Assembly: GCF_001640025.1 (NCBI RefSeq)
Contig: NC_031671.1
Location: 1,426,001-1,490,000, forward strand
Source of the DNA: Sugiyamaella lignohabitans
Lineage: Eukaryota > Ascomycota > Dipodascomycetes > Dipodascales > Trichomonascaceae
Length of the DNA: 64,000 bases
Direction of reading: 5' to 3'
A program made the position numbers and the translations under genes. Position 1 is the first letter of the stretch. Each line of letters starts with the position of its first letter. Under the pieces are notes generated by a model. It was given only the letters and a program-made list of their open reading frames with translations, was not told the DNA's origin and made no database searches. Below are positions 40,149 through 50,018 of this stretch, piece by piece.

Positions 40149-40203
40149 CTCCTGCGAAGCAGGAGCCACGGGGTCTGGGGCGGAGCCCCAGCCGCCGGAG
40201 GCA
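40149..40203 (-). repeat. GC-element, minus arm of composite unit 3, 3' of VPS17
   Basis: Right arm with perfect CTCCTGCGAAGCAGGAG and CTGGGGCGGAGCCCCAG hairpins. It lies 72 bp beyond the VPS17 stop in VPS17's sense orientation. Confidence 0.9.
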
Positions 40204-40275
40204 CGCGTGTCAATGGTCTATGATAGATCGATAAATTACAGACAGATTCTTAAATGACTGGGGTGTATCGGGGGT

Positions 40276-42165
40276 TTAGAATGTAGACCCTGCGAGAAGA
40301 CTGGCAGCATTTCGCGCGTCGACAACGGTTTCCTCGTCTTTGCGGAGGAGGTCTTCTTCCTCGTCGTCGACTGTCTGCCGGCCATTAGAGAGTGCGCCGT
40401 CAGTAGACGACGGTTTGTCGCGGTACAGAAGCTTCTCGGCAGCTTTTGAGAGGTCGGCTGCACGTCCCTGACGGTCGCCGCTCCATGCATCTCCTTTAGC
40501 ACCCTGGCTTTGGGCAAGTGCAGTTCTTCGGTTGGCAGGAGTCGATTCTCGACCCAACCTGCTAAGACCGCCGTTGGAATCGACAGCACGAACATCGGCT
40601 CGAATGGACTCCCAGGTGGCAAGGGCTCGTCGCTCGCACTCGATGATTCGTAGTGCGTACTCGCCAATGTAGTTGAATACGTCGTGTTCAATGTTGGCCA
40701 ATAACGCTCTCTTCTCAAGAAGCATGTTGTCGCTGACACGACGCACTTTGTTCGTCAGCTGCTCTTCGACATGTGTTGCATCTTCGAGTGCATTGATTGC
40801 TTCGTCCACTTTGATGGGGTTGATGTTCGTCGACCCTTTAACTCGCACAGCCACTTGATGTTTGGATTTAGTATTAGCTTGTGCCTTGATTAGTTCTCTC
40901 ATTAACAGGTGTCGATTAGTCAACGCTTCTTTTGCAACATAGGCATTACTGGCCACCCAATTGATACCGTCTCCAAACGAAGCAGCCTCAGCAGTAGCTC
41001 GAACTGCCTCGTTATCACCGATATTAGTTAATGTTTTACCGAGTTTGCGCCACATATTTATCATTCCCTGATGAGACTCGAGCGAGCTTGCCGCAGCTGT
41101 CTTGGTACCGAAATCAGTCAATGCAATACCCAGGCTACGACGAGTCTTGGTCACTTTGTCGAGCTTGGTGTTTGCTTCTAGACCAAGTTGATACACTCTC
41201 TTAATTAATGGCCTTAATTCATGCAATTCGATCACTTCATCATAGGGGGGTTGTAGCTGTTTCATGGCTTTTCTTGCTAATCCTGTAGCAGGAGGCTTTC
41301 GCTTGATGACTGGTGAGTATCCGAAATCGGCCTCAATAAAGTATATAAACTCTTCATCTCGAGCAAGAATTGGGTTACTACTAACCCTATCAAGCCAGGT
41401 TTGGATATTGGCCTTGACCTTGATCTCGTCTTCCTCAGTTCCAGCACCTGCCGACGTCACTGATGGTGGCACTGCAGGCACAAAACATTCGGGATTAGCT
41501 CCATTCAGATGTTCAAAGAACTTGATAAACTCGTGGTGAGTTCTGCGAATATCTCTAAAAGTAGTTGTTCGGAACCTTGGTAATGTAGTATAAGCGTCGA
41601 AATGAATAATAGGGTCCTTTTTACCTTGACGTTCTAATCCTGTCACTTTGAGAGCCAATTTATATTTCTTTGGTCTCTTACCAACACCAGTACTAGAACT
41701 CGACACAGCACCACTTGCCGCCGAACCAGCTGTATTGCCAGAAGTCGTCGATCCAGTCGGTTTAACATGGGCATTATCTGTAGCAGTTTGGTTCACGGTG
41801 GCGCCAGATCCTGAAGCATTGGCAGTAGACGATCCGGAATCTGGAGCTGAATCTACCGCTGCATGCTCATCTCCATGGTCATTTTCATGTTCTTGTTGCT
41901 CTTGACCGGGAATATTCTCCGACGTCTCATCATGTCGGAACCCATGTTCATCTCCATTGTCATGATCGTTATCGTGGCCATTATTACCATCATTGTCATC
42001 TTCATGGATGCTGCTGCTGCCATAAGGCTCATTGCTAGGATCTAATAACGAAGAGCCGATAGGTTCACGAGGACTCGATGCGAATGGATGGGCTGTTGCC
42101 TCATCGTCCTGTCCGGCAAAGGGGTTGCTGTGTAACCCAGCGCTATCGTCGTAGAAACCTGACAT
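40276..42165 (-). CDS. VPS17: retromer sorting nexin Vps17
   Basis: 629 residues. Vps17 pairs with Vps5 as the membrane-bending half of retromer, recycling Vps10-type receptors from endosomes to Golgi. The N-terminal ~160 residues are acidic and His/Asp/Ser-rich and disordered, with NPF and HPF tripeptides near the start. A PX domain follows (~166-285: KYKLALKVTGLERQGKKDPII, with RFRTTTFRDIRRTHHEF and NPECFVPAVPPSVTSAG). The Vps17-type wording KDPIIxFD and NPECFVPxVPP favours Vps17 over Vps5, Mvp1 or Ypt35. A BAR domain of long helices spans ~300-540. The last ~90 residues are charged and disordered. Confidence 0.94.
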   Translation of the reverse strand: MSGFYDDSAGLHSNPFAGQDDEATAHPFASSPREPIGSSLLDPSNEPYGSSSIHEDDNDGNNGHDNDHDNGDEHGFRHDETSENIPGQEQQEHENDHGDEHAAVDSAPDSGSSTANASGSGATVNQTATDNAHVKPTGSTTSGNTAGSAASGAVSSSSTGVGKRPKKYKLALKVTGLERQGKKDPIIHFDAYTTLPRFRTTTFRDIRRTHHEFIKFFEHLNGANPECFVPAVPPSVTSAGAGTEEDEIKVKANIQTWLDRVSSNPILARDEEFIYFIEADFGYSPVIKRKPPATGLARKAMKQLQPPYDEVIELHELRPLIKRVYQLGLEANTKLDKVTKTRRSLGIALTDFGTKTAAASSLESHQGMINMWRKLGKTLTNIGDNEAVRATAEAASFGDGINWVASNAYVAKEALTNRHLLMRELIKAQANTKSKHQVAVRVKGSTNINPIKVDEAINALEDATHVEEQLTNKVRRVSDNMLLEKRALLANIEHDVFNYIGEYALRIIECERRALATWESIRADVRAVDSNGGLSRLGRESTPANRRTALAQSQGAKGDAWSGDRQGRAADLSKAAEKLLYRDKPSSTDGALSNGRQTVDDEEEDLLRKDEETVVDARNAASLLAGSTF

Positions 42166-42596
42166 ATTGATATTTCGAACTCAATCACCAATTGAAATCC
42201 GCTTCCTCTCTTCTTAGGATCGATTGATCGAATACTTGAACCACTTGGTCTATTAACAAGCACAAACGGAACTTTAAAATAGACTCCTGATACCCGACCT
42301 GCTCAACAATTGCAACGGACTTTGATAAATACACGGCACCAACTACTAGGAATTCCCTAACAAAGGTTCACAACACTTCTCTTATACCAATTCTACCTCA
42401 CACAAACGCAATTGACTCTCTTCAATAGCCAAACGAGCAGAAAACAAGTATTCAAGACACACCCTGTTCGAGAGGCAACAGTACTAACCCTCTGGCACTT
42501 TCGTGGGTTGCGAACCACCTGCGAGGCCATGTATATCTATAACTGTCATGGGTTAGGGCTCTGGGGAATAGTGGGGTGCGGAATCTGGACCCTGCC

Positions 42597-42656
42597 TGCC
42601 TCCGGCGGCTGGGGCTCGTCCCAGACCCCTTGGCTCTTCTCGATTCGCTCGAGTCG
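42597..42656 (+). repeat. GC-element, plus
   Basis: Copy with one stem base lost (CTGGGGCTCGTCCCAG), ending CTCGAGTCG. It is paired with the inverted copy 58 bp away. Confidence 0.88.
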
Positions 42657-42714
42657 AGCTTGGGGTGAAGGCAATTTTTAGCGGTCGGTGACGTGGCCGG
42701 ATCTCCACACGCAA

Positions 42715-42775
42715 CGACTCGAGCGAAGCGAGAGGAGCCGTGGGGTCTGGGGCGCAGCCCCAGCCGCCGGAGGCA
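42715..42775 (-). repeat. GC-element, minus, 3' of SNU66
   Basis: Near-consensus copy 67 bp beyond the SNU66 stop in SNU66's sense orientation. Hairpin 1 is CTGGGGCGCAGCCCCAG. Confidence 0.9.
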
Positions 42776-42842
42776 GACACCCCCGTCCGGTGATTTCCAG
42801 AGGATAAATAAATAAAATAAAATAAATAAAAAGGTACAGTAT

Positions 42843-44993
42843 TTACTGGAGACGGACTCCGGCTTTGGTTTTCTTGGAGGATGATGAGTCCGAGGACGGG
42901 CCGAAGAGCGATTCGGCGTCCTTTTGGCGCTCTTCTTCGAGTTTCTGAAGCTCTCGCTCGACCCGCTTTTTTCCAGCATTGGTGCCATGGAACTGGCGGG
43001 ACATGTGCTTGAATGCTTCTTTGGTACTGAGCAGATTGCCGCGGTCGTCGTGGTACTCGATTTTGACGTCCGGTTTATAGTTTGCAAACCGTTCTTGAGC
43101 GGCTCGTGCTTCTTCCTGTTCGCGGAGCCTGTTCTCATGTTGAGCAATTTCTTCTCTGTCTTTGTGCGTGAGTCGATCGTATTTTTTATGATCCTCTTCA
43201 CGCTGCCGTTGGAGTCGGATCTCGTTGACAAGTCGGTCTTTTTCGACTTTGCGGGCCCATTCTCGCTGTCTCCTTTGTGCCTCTTCTCTAGCAATGTCTT
43301 CTTCGGTCTTCTTTTTAATGACACCTTTGTTCTGCAAAAGTCGAACCACATCTGCCATACCACCACCAAGACTTGGTTCTTCAGGTGCAATTGCTGATGC
43401 TTCAATTGGCTTTATAGAGACAGGTGCGGGAGTACTTTCAGATGATCCATCCATAATAACATCTTCATCATCGGGTTCATTCTTGACACGAGGCTCATTG
43501 CTAGTTTGTGATGGGGTATCCATAGAGGCGATAGTGTTGTCAGGGGTCTCAACCTTAATAGGGGGAGATGGCTTGCTGTTTTCAGGTTCAACACTGTTCT
43601 GCCTCACCAGAGCAAGGAAGTCGGTAGTGTTACTGACCACCAGTCGATTAGAGTTCTCGCCAGACTGGGTCTCATCATTATCAGCCTCTTCTTTATCAGC
43701 TAATAATTGTTCAGCCAGTTCTTCAGGGCTTAGCTTCTTGCGTTTTTTTGCTCTTTCCGCCTGAACTCGTCGCCTGTTGAGTGCAAGACTCAACTGTAAC
43801 TCCTCATCATCGTCAGCTTCAGGAATATCGACATCGGCCATTTTTATGTCTGGCTTTACTTCAGACTCTTCTGTGTCGTCAAACCGTTTTCGTTTTTTCT
43901 TTTCCAAATCCTGCTTTTTAAACTTTTTGGGCTTTTTAAATTTTACAGGCTTGGATTCTTGGTAATCAGACGACGTCTGATTAATCACGTCGAATTTATC
44001 AAAATCAAGTGTAATTGCCTGCTTTTGCAGATGCATAGGTTGGTCTTCGGCCTCGAGATTATCTTTGCTAGACTGATTGGCGACAATTTCAGACCCATCT
44101 AGTACAAAAAACTTCTGGTCTGCTCCATCAGTGCCACCATTTTCTCCTGCATCTTCTTCATCTTGATAGGCATATTTGGACTTGCCTTTTGCATTTTTCT
44201 TGTTTTCTTCCATGCGTTCTTTTTCCAGTAATGAACTAGAAACAAGTTCATTCTCTTCATCTTCTGCCAAAACTTCTGAATCCTTTAGGATCAAAACTGT
44301 ATCTTGGTTCAAGTCTTGAATATCTTTCAGACTATGGCCAACCTTTAGTCCTGATAGGTCTTTTGATGAGTACGATACTTTCTTTTTACTTGTACCACTT
44401 TTTGATGATTTTGCGGTTGATTTGGTTCTTTGTTTGGCAGTACCATTCGCTTCTACAGCGGTCTTGGAAGTATCATCTTGCTCGTCTTCATCAGTCTGAA
44501 ACCGCTTCTGTTGAAGTTGGCGTTGCTTCTCTCTGAACTTTTCAATCCATGATTTAGTACCAGTAATACTGTCATCGCCATCACCACTTTCGGCTAATCC
44601 TGATGTACCCTCTAAAGCCTTTCTCCTCTCCGCACGTTCTTTGGCTTCTTGGATACGTTTGCGGATCTTATCCTGGTGGAGTATTTTCCTTTCATTTTCT
44701 GTCTTTTCTAACCAATTCTGTTGTGCCTGCCTCTCTTCATCATCGAAATCACTTGGCGCCTGACCATTAGCAGAATTTTCTGATGTGGCAATTGGTTTCA
44801 ATCCCAGAGAGAGTCTGATCCTGTTGGTCTCTTCAATAGAGATTTCCGCATCGCCTGATCCATTTTCATGAGACTTTGTCGGTTCTGACGGAGAGTTTAG
44901 TTCAGCCTTCTCCAGTATTGGAATCAGTGACAGTCCGAGAGACTTTCTGATCTTGTTAGTCTCTTCCAGGCTTATCTCCTCTTCTCCAGCCAT
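42843..44993 (-). CDS. SNU66: U4/U6.U5 tri-snRNP protein Snu66 (SART1 family)
   Basis: 716 residues. Snu66/SART1 is a tri-snRNP component needed for spliceosome activation. The N-terminus carries two Hub1-interaction (HIND) motifs in tandem: EISLEETNKIRKSLGLSLIP (6-25) and EISIEETNRIRLSLGLKPI (50-68). Charged coiled coils follow (KTENERKILHQDKIRKRI), then SART1-like blocks: VGHSLKDIQDLNQDTVLILKD (split over the junction), LDGSEIV, acidic-basic linkers with KKFKKPKK-type runs, GGGMADVVRLLQNKGVI, and the C-terminal KPDVKIEYHDDRGNLLSTKEAFKHM followed by SRQFHGTNAGKKRVERELQKL, a block typical of SART1 proteins. The ATG at 44993 is clear. Divergent from the RSC7-family gene. Confidence 0.96.
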   Translation of the reverse strand: MAGEEEISLEETNKIRKSLGLSLIPILEKAELNSPSEPTKSHENGSGDAEISIEETNRIRLSLGLKPIATSENSANGQAPSDFDDEERQAQQNWLEKTENERKILHQDKIRKRIQEAKERAERRKALEGTSGLAESGDGDDSITGTKSWIEKFREKQRQLQQKRFQTDEDEQDDTSKTAVEANGTAKQRTKSTAKSSKSGTSKKKVSYSSKDLSGLKVGHSLKDIQDLNQDTVLILKDSEVLAEDEENELVSSSLLEKERMEENKKNAKGKSKYAYQDEEDAGENGGTDGADQKFFVLDGSEIVANQSSKDNLEAEDQPMHLQKQAITLDFDKFDVINQTSSDYQESKPVKFKKPKKFKKQDLEKKKRKRFDDTEESEVKPDIKMADVDIPEADDDEELQLSLALNRRRVQAERAKKRKKLSPEELAEQLLADKEEADNDETQSGENSNRLVVSNTTDFLALVRQNSVEPENSKPSPPIKVETPDNTIASMDTPSQTSNEPRVKNEPDDEDVIMDGSSESTPAPVSIKPIEASAIAPEEPSLGGGMADVVRLLQNKGVIKKKTEEDIAREEAQRRQREWARKVEKDRLVNEIRLQRQREEDHKKYDRLTHKDREEIAQHENRLREQEEARAAQERFANYKPDVKIEYHDDRGNLLSTKEAFKHMSRQFHGTNAGKKRVERELQKLEEERQKDAESLFGPSSDSSSSKKTKAGVRLQ

Positions 44994-45976
44994 TTCTATA
45001 TGTGAATGAAGAAAAAGTGTATTTAGACGGTGATCTCTATAATGTCTTTAATGTGATCTGCAGTCGCACGTGACTATGAGAAAAGTGGGTGAGTATTGAA
45101 CTCCAATTTTTTTGAATAAAATTCCACCAGCGGGTAGAAAGCGATTTGAAAATAGATAGTATGGGGAATACAGATTAAACCAGGGTCGTTATCTAGGTAT
45201 TAGCTGTGTATAACAAATATTGGCGGATTTGGTGCCATTTACTACCCAGGCTCATCCTCTGGCCTTGTAAATACCATGACTGTAATAATTAGTCAATGAG
45301 GGATGCTTATGAGTATGTTTTTCAAGCTTTATTGTAATCTTGGAATCTGGACAAAGCTCTCTTCGTTTTATCAGCAGAATCGCATTGCTACTGAAAATGT
45401 TAAAAGTCTGGATTATCTCAGATCAATGCTTGTATAGGAATCGAGATTCCATGTAGAGGATCAGGCATCAAGATTTTGCGTAATTCTTTGTAATTCGCTC
45501 ATAATATTGGAAAAATGGTAGAACAATGAGACAGTGGTATACAACCACCAGCACGTACGTATAATCAGATACCAGAACAGATACATAATTGACGTACAAT
45601 CCAATAAGTTTCACCTGTACCATGCATAAAACGCAGGGTCACATTGCATATGTTCGCTCAGACAAGGTTAAACCTATCGTGGTAATCGGAAGGACCTCTG
45701 CAAGGGAACTGTCATGCTAGATAGACAAAATGGCTCTGTGGGGCTAGCTTTAAATAACCATATGTATGAAACTTATGTCGAAAATATTCTGGAATGACGG
45801 TAATCCACATAAAATTTTGTTAAAAGTAATTTGATTGAGGTTTTTTCGAACACTCTCATAGATCCTTTTTCTAAGCTTGGAGCTTGGATGTTTTAGTGGT
45901 CCTTGGGTCTTTAATTTGTAGTAGTTCACTCCAGCCAAAATTGGCCTTCTGAAGTTCTGGATGTGCGCCGCATGTT
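44994..45976. other. divergent promoter region, SNU66 / RSC7-family gene
   Basis: 983 bp with one CACGTG box (45067-45072) near SNU66. No ORF of note and no GC-element. An upstream exon of the RSC7-family gene could lie here but none is evident. Confidence 0.5.
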
Positions 45977-48418
45977 ATGCCGCACAGACTGCAATCTGCA
46001 AAACGACAGTCGCGTTTCGGGTTGAACGAGGTTCACCACTACAAGCCAGACGACATTCTAGCCGAGCAACAAATCCAGACCATGTCACAGCGGACGCTCC
46101 AATTGGGGCAGATCACAAAAGCAGAAGTGACTCCTGGAGGCGACGAGTTTGTGTCTGCTATTATTGATGAAAAAGGTGAACAGAAAGTATCACCAGATGG
46201 ACATCTGTCAGGTGGACGCGAATACAGAGTTAAGACGTTTACACTTCCCAATCGAGGCAACAAATTATATATGATGGCTACTGACTGTGCTAAAGAACTA
46301 AACTACCGTGATTCTTATTTGCTATTTAACAAGAACAAGTCACTTTATAAACTGATTGCAACTCAGCAGGAGAAAGAAGCCCTTATCGAGGCTAAGCTAT
46401 TGCCGTACTCATTCAGATCTCGGCAGATTGCCTTGGTCACTGCTCGATCCATGTTCAGACAGTTTGGTTCAAGAATGATTAACGACGGAAAACGAGTTCG
46501 CGATGATTATTTCGAGTCGAAAGCAATTGAACAAGGGTTTACTGAAGACGACGAGGTCATGGTCGAGAAGAAAACTCTTCCCACTGGTATCAGACCGGGA
46601 ATGCAACAATCGCCAAGTCAGCAGTCTGACCAACAGTCTCAAAATGGTATGGATGACGGCCCTCAGTTTCATCTGCCTCAACAACCACAGCAACAACAAC
46701 AATCTGGTCGTTCTGGTGATATTCCAGGCGATGGTCAGGGTCCACAAAATCCAAACCCTCAACAGTTGAACTTGAGCCCCGAACATTTGTTACAAAACCA
46801 ACAGCAAATAGGTGGGGTTAGTATGTCACCCCAGCTGTCTAACCAACTACCTAACCAGGGTAATAACGCTCCCAATCAACCAAGTAATACCCAATTTGTG
46901 AACGCTAATATTGTCAACCTGTCTCCTCAACAAGCTCATGGTCAAGCTGGTGGTGTAGCTGGAAGTATGTCCCCTAGTATGGGAGTTCTTAACAACCCAT
47001 CATCGGCAGCAGCAGCAGCTGCTGCTAAAAGAAGGAAACGAAGTCGAGTACCTTCGAAACCAAGCCCACAACAAGCCAATCTACCACCCCCACCGCCACC
47101 TCCACAAGCTCAACAGATCCCCCCTCAACTTCCAGTAATACCACCGCTGAACATCATCAACCCGATTGATGCCTTGAATATGCAACGACAAACTGTTCGA
47201 CAGCCCGAACCTCCAAGTGCAGCTGAAAGAGCTGCCATGGCTGCTGCTCCTCATATCCTGTCTCAGTTAGGACTGCCTTCAGCTTCATTCATTCCAGGAT
47301 CAGGCATCCATGGTTCGATAGACTTCCAAGACGTTCCCAAAGACAATTCAAATATGGCTGCTATTGCAGCAGTGGTAGCAGCAGCAACTGCTGCTGCTGC
47401 CTCTGGCAATACTCCAAGTCGGAACACAGTAGCTGATGATCTTAGTACTCCCGCTGATAGTGGGAAAGACTCAGCTATTAATGGTACACCCAAGACTGAA
47501 CTTGACACATCTGCCGGGTCTGCTACTCCTGGTACAGGACGAACAAACCATTTTCCACATTCTGGACCAGGATCTCGTTCAGCAGGTGCAAGTGAGGTTG
47601 CTGCGTTACTTGGCTTTGGTCATACTACGACTACTCATGGACACCATAGTCATCATGCTAATGTCAATACCACAAGTCAACGTGTTAATATTGGCGCTGT
47701 GCTTAATAGTCAGCAGGCTGTTGCGCAATACAACAACTATCTAGCACAAAAGAGAAAAGATCGCAATGCGCTCTGGACTGAGTTCTGGCAGGAAAAGATT
47801 GAAAATACAAAGGCTATTGTCAAAGCTGAAGAAGAAGAATATCTACGAGTACTTAAGGAGAAAGCTGAAAACGAGAATAATAGTAATGATGAGAACGATG
47901 ATGACGACGACGATGATGCTGGATTTATCCGTCGGGTGAGACAAAAGCGTCAAGAAAAGCCTGATCCATTCCCAGTATCACTTATTTTCAAGTCTCGTAA
48001 GGGTGGTCTCGAAGCAGAGAAACCTCCTCCATTTGAAATGCCCATTCCTCCATTAATATTGCGAACACAACAAAGGATGCAGATTGAGAAACAACTTCAC
48101 CAACTCCAACAGATGCGCCAAGAGGGCGGTCCTCCTATTCCCATTCCACCAGCCCTTGTCGCTGCACAAATCCGAGCTGGAATGGCTCCTGGAGGCCCCA
48201 ATCTGACATTCCAACACCCACCACCGATGCCGCCACAAAACCTACCACCCGGACAACATCCCATGCCACCTTTCCCACCCGGTTCCCAACACGCTTTTGC
48301 TGCCCAACAACAGCATTCTCAATCGCACATGAAAGCCGGAGGACCACAGTTTGCACCACCCGAGCAGCAACCGACCAACTGGCGTGGCCAGGCCGCTGCA
48401 TGGAACAACTACACCTAG
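45977..48418 (+). CDS. chromatin-remodelling complex subunit, Rsc7/Swp82 family
   Basis: 813 residues. Rsc7 (Npl6) and Swp82 are paralogous subunits of the RSC and SWI/SNF nucleosome remodellers. The family domain is N-terminal (~20-190): VSPDGHLSGGREYRVKTFTLP, GNKLYMMATDCAKELNYRDSYLLFNKNKSLYKL (split by family blocks), then LPYSFRSRQIALVTARSMFRQFGSRMI and GKRVRDDYFESKAIEQGF. The remainder is Gln/Pro/Asn-rich with poly-Ala runs, a charged coiled coil (~600-640), an acidic Asp run and a Pro-rich C-terminus. Whether it serves RSC or SWI/SNF cannot be told here. The frame is stopped 25 bp before the ATG at 45977, so any further N-terminus would need an unseen exon. A GC-element pair follows the stop. 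Confidence 0.92.
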   Translation: MPHRLQSAKRQSRFGLNEVHHYKPDDILAEQQIQTMSQRTLQLGQITKAEVTPGGDEFVSAIIDEKGEQKVSPDGHLSGGREYRVKTFTLPNRGNKLYMMATDCAKELNYRDSYLLFNKNKSLYKLIATQQEKEALIEAKLLPYSFRSRQIALVTARSMFRQFGSRMINDGKRVRDDYFESKAIEQGFTEDDEVMVEKKTLPTGIRPGMQQSPSQQSDQQSQNGMDDGPQFHLPQQPQQQQQSGRSGDIPGDGQGPQNPNPQQLNLSPEHLLQNQQQIGGVSMSPQLSNQLPNQGNNAPNQPSNTQFVNANIVNLSPQQAHGQAGGVAGSMSPSMGVLNNPSSAAAAAAAKRRKRSRVPSKPSPQQANLPPPPPPPQAQQIPPQLPVIPPLNIINPIDALNMQRQTVRQPEPPSAAERAAMAAAPHILSQLGLPSASFIPGSGIHGSIDFQDVPKDNSNMAAIAAVVAAATAAAASGNTPSRNTVADDLSTPADSGKDSAINGTPKTELDTSAGSATPGTGRTNHFPHSGPGSRSAGASEVAALLGFGHTTTTHGHHSHHANVNTTSQRVNIGAVLNSQQAVAQYNNYLAQKRKDRNALWTEFWQEKIENTKAIVKAEEEEYLRVLKEKAENENNSNDENDDDDDDDAGFIRRVRQKRQEKPDPFPVSLIFKSRKGGLEAEKPPPFEMPIPPLILRTQQRMQIEKQLHQLQQMRQEGGPPIPIPPALVAAQIRAGMAPGGPNLTFQHPPPMPPQNLPPGQHPMPPFPPGSQHAFAAQQQHSQSHMKAGGPQFAPPEQQPTNWRGQAAAWNNYT

Positions 48419-48486
48419 TGCCCTCTGTACACGATCTCTAACGGCATTTAATATATTTATTCACAATTTTTTTTCAGGGAGGGTTC

Positions 48487-48547
48487 TGCCTCCGGTGGCT
48501 GGGGCTCCGCCCCAGACCCCGCTGCTCCTCTCGCTTCGCTCGAGTCG
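48487..48547 (+). repeat. GC-element, plus, 3' of the RSC7-family gene
   Basis: Near-consensus sense copy 68 bp after the stop. Hairpin 1 is CTGGGGCTCCGCCCCAG. Confidence 0.9.
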
Positions 48548-48607
48548 GGTACGGGGGCCAAAAGCTCTATTATCCGAGTGCTACAGTTGTGAGGGACCCC
48601 CGCGAAA

Positions 48608-48668
48608 CGACTCGAGCGAAGCGAGAGGAGCAGCGGGGTCTGGGGCGGAGCCCCAGCTGCCGGAGGCC
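48608..48668 (-). repeat. GC-element, minus
   Basis: Inverted partner of the 48487 copy, with a 60-bp spacer. Both hairpins are intact (CTGGGGCGGAGCCCCAG). Confidence 0.9.
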
Positions 48669-48810
48669 GACCCTCTCTCAGTTTTTCAGGGGTCAACTGT
48701 GGGGTGCAACCCTAATATCGGAGTTGGCAGTCGGTGTCTATCACTGTTTGTTTATACATATTTATTCAGTTTCACTTTCAATCTGCTTTGAAGTAGACTG
48801 AGTGGGAAGG

Positions 48811-50018
48811 ATGGGTTCGTATCTTAGCAAGCCGATAAAGATCGTTTGCACTGCGGTGCCAGTGCTGTACTCGATTTTAGCCCTGGGAATATACAAGTTC
48901 CAAACGAATCTTATATATCCGAGCAACTTTCCCAACGACAGCAGGACCCTGGTAGACACCCCGGACGTCTATGGAATTCCCTTTGAAGATGTGACTATTG
49001 TCACTAAGGATAAAGAGAAGATTAAAGCTTACGTGATGATGGTATGTAGTCGGTTTGTGGGTGTGAATGCTCGGTGGCAATTGTTTATTTTGTCATTTTA
49101 CTAACTAGTGATAGCATGACCGTAAGAGTTCTTCGTCGTCTTCCAAGACTGTTGTCATGCTCGGTCCCAATGCTGGAAATATGGGTCATAGTCTTCCATT
49201 GGCTAATGTATTTTATGGAGAAATGGGCTACAATGTGTAAGTAGAGAAGGCATTGCTTCTGGAACTGATCAACTGTGGCGTCAGGTCTAATGCCTCTGGC
49301 CCTGTCTCAGTCATGAACAAATCTAGGCATCTATTAAACTTTGCCAAACCGGAGACTTCGAGTCTAGGGTGTATTGGTTCAGTCATTGATGGCAATAGCT
49401 TTCCAGAAATCATGTTCTTATCAAGATATTTCAGAAAAATGCGTGATGCTAACATCTCTGTCTAGAGTGACTGTTTCGTACCGTGGTTACGGAAAATCGA
49501 CGGGTCAACCATCGGAAGAAGGTATTAAACTCGATTGTGAAGCTGTGTTGGATTATTTATTTGAACATCCAGAACTAAGAGATACCTCTATCATTCTGTA
49601 CGGACGGAGTTTAGGTGGTGCAGTGTCGTTTTACATGGCTTCATTGCCCAAAGCCTCGGAACTCATTAAGGGAATTGTGGTCGAGAATACTTTCCTGTCT
49701 ATTATGAAACTTATCCCTATATTGTTCCCTTATTTATCACCTCTTTCGTTTCTGTGTACTGAGCGCTGGTATACAGAGAAGATCATACCCACACTACCCA
49801 CTACTATCCCTGTGCTGTTTCTTAGTGGCGGAAATGATGAGCTAGTACCACCAAATCATATTCGCGAACTTTATGAAATGTCAAAAGCAGACGTCAAGGA
49901 ATTCAAATTGTACCCGAAAGGTACGCATAACGACACTTGTGTACAGGACGGCTACTGGACTGATGTTTATCAGTTTATTCATAATAAAGTCGAACCTGTT
50001 GAAGCTTCGTCCAAATAG
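48811..50018 (+). CDS. membrane-anchored alpha/beta hydrolase (Bem46/ABHD13-like)
   Basis: 301 residues from three exons: 48811-49041, 49115-49236 and 49466-50018. Intron 1 is 73 nt (GTATGT, ACTAAC); intron 2 is 229 nt (GTAAGT, GCTAAC). The exons join in frame. An N-terminal signal anchor (KIVCTAVPVLYSILALGIY) precedes the hydrolase fold. The oxyanion strand reads LGPNAGNMGHSLPLANVFY, then VSYRGYGKSTGQPSEEGI. The nucleophile is Ser165 in YGRSLGGAVS, the acid is in SGGNDELVPP, and the catalytic His is in GTHNDT. Bem46/ABHD13-family proteins (S. cerevisiae YNL320W) share this layout; the substrate is unknown. The protein is likely bound to an ER-related or plasma membrane. Confidence 0.92.

Larger units (their letters stand above)
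39951..40275. other. convergent 3' region with composite GC-element
   Basis: Between the stops of the secreted-protein gene and VPS17. It is largely occupied by composite unit 3 (40066-40203), one arm in sense orientation for each gene. Confidence 0.8.
42166..42842. other. region between VPS17 start and SNU66 3' end
   Basis: Holds an inverted pair of GC-elements (42597-42656, 42715-42775) and a TAAA simple repeat (about 42803-42831) just beyond the SNU66 stop. No gene seen. Confidence 0.65.
48419..48810. other. intergenic region with inverted GC-element pair
   Basis: Between two plus-strand genes. Holds copies at 48487-48547 and 48608-48668, and a short AT-rich leader of the hydrolase gene. 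Confidence 0.75.

Noticed and set aside
42452..42840. Minus ORF extending beyond the SNU66 region through the GC-elements
   Set aside because: Out of frame with SNU66 and composed of translated repeat sequence.
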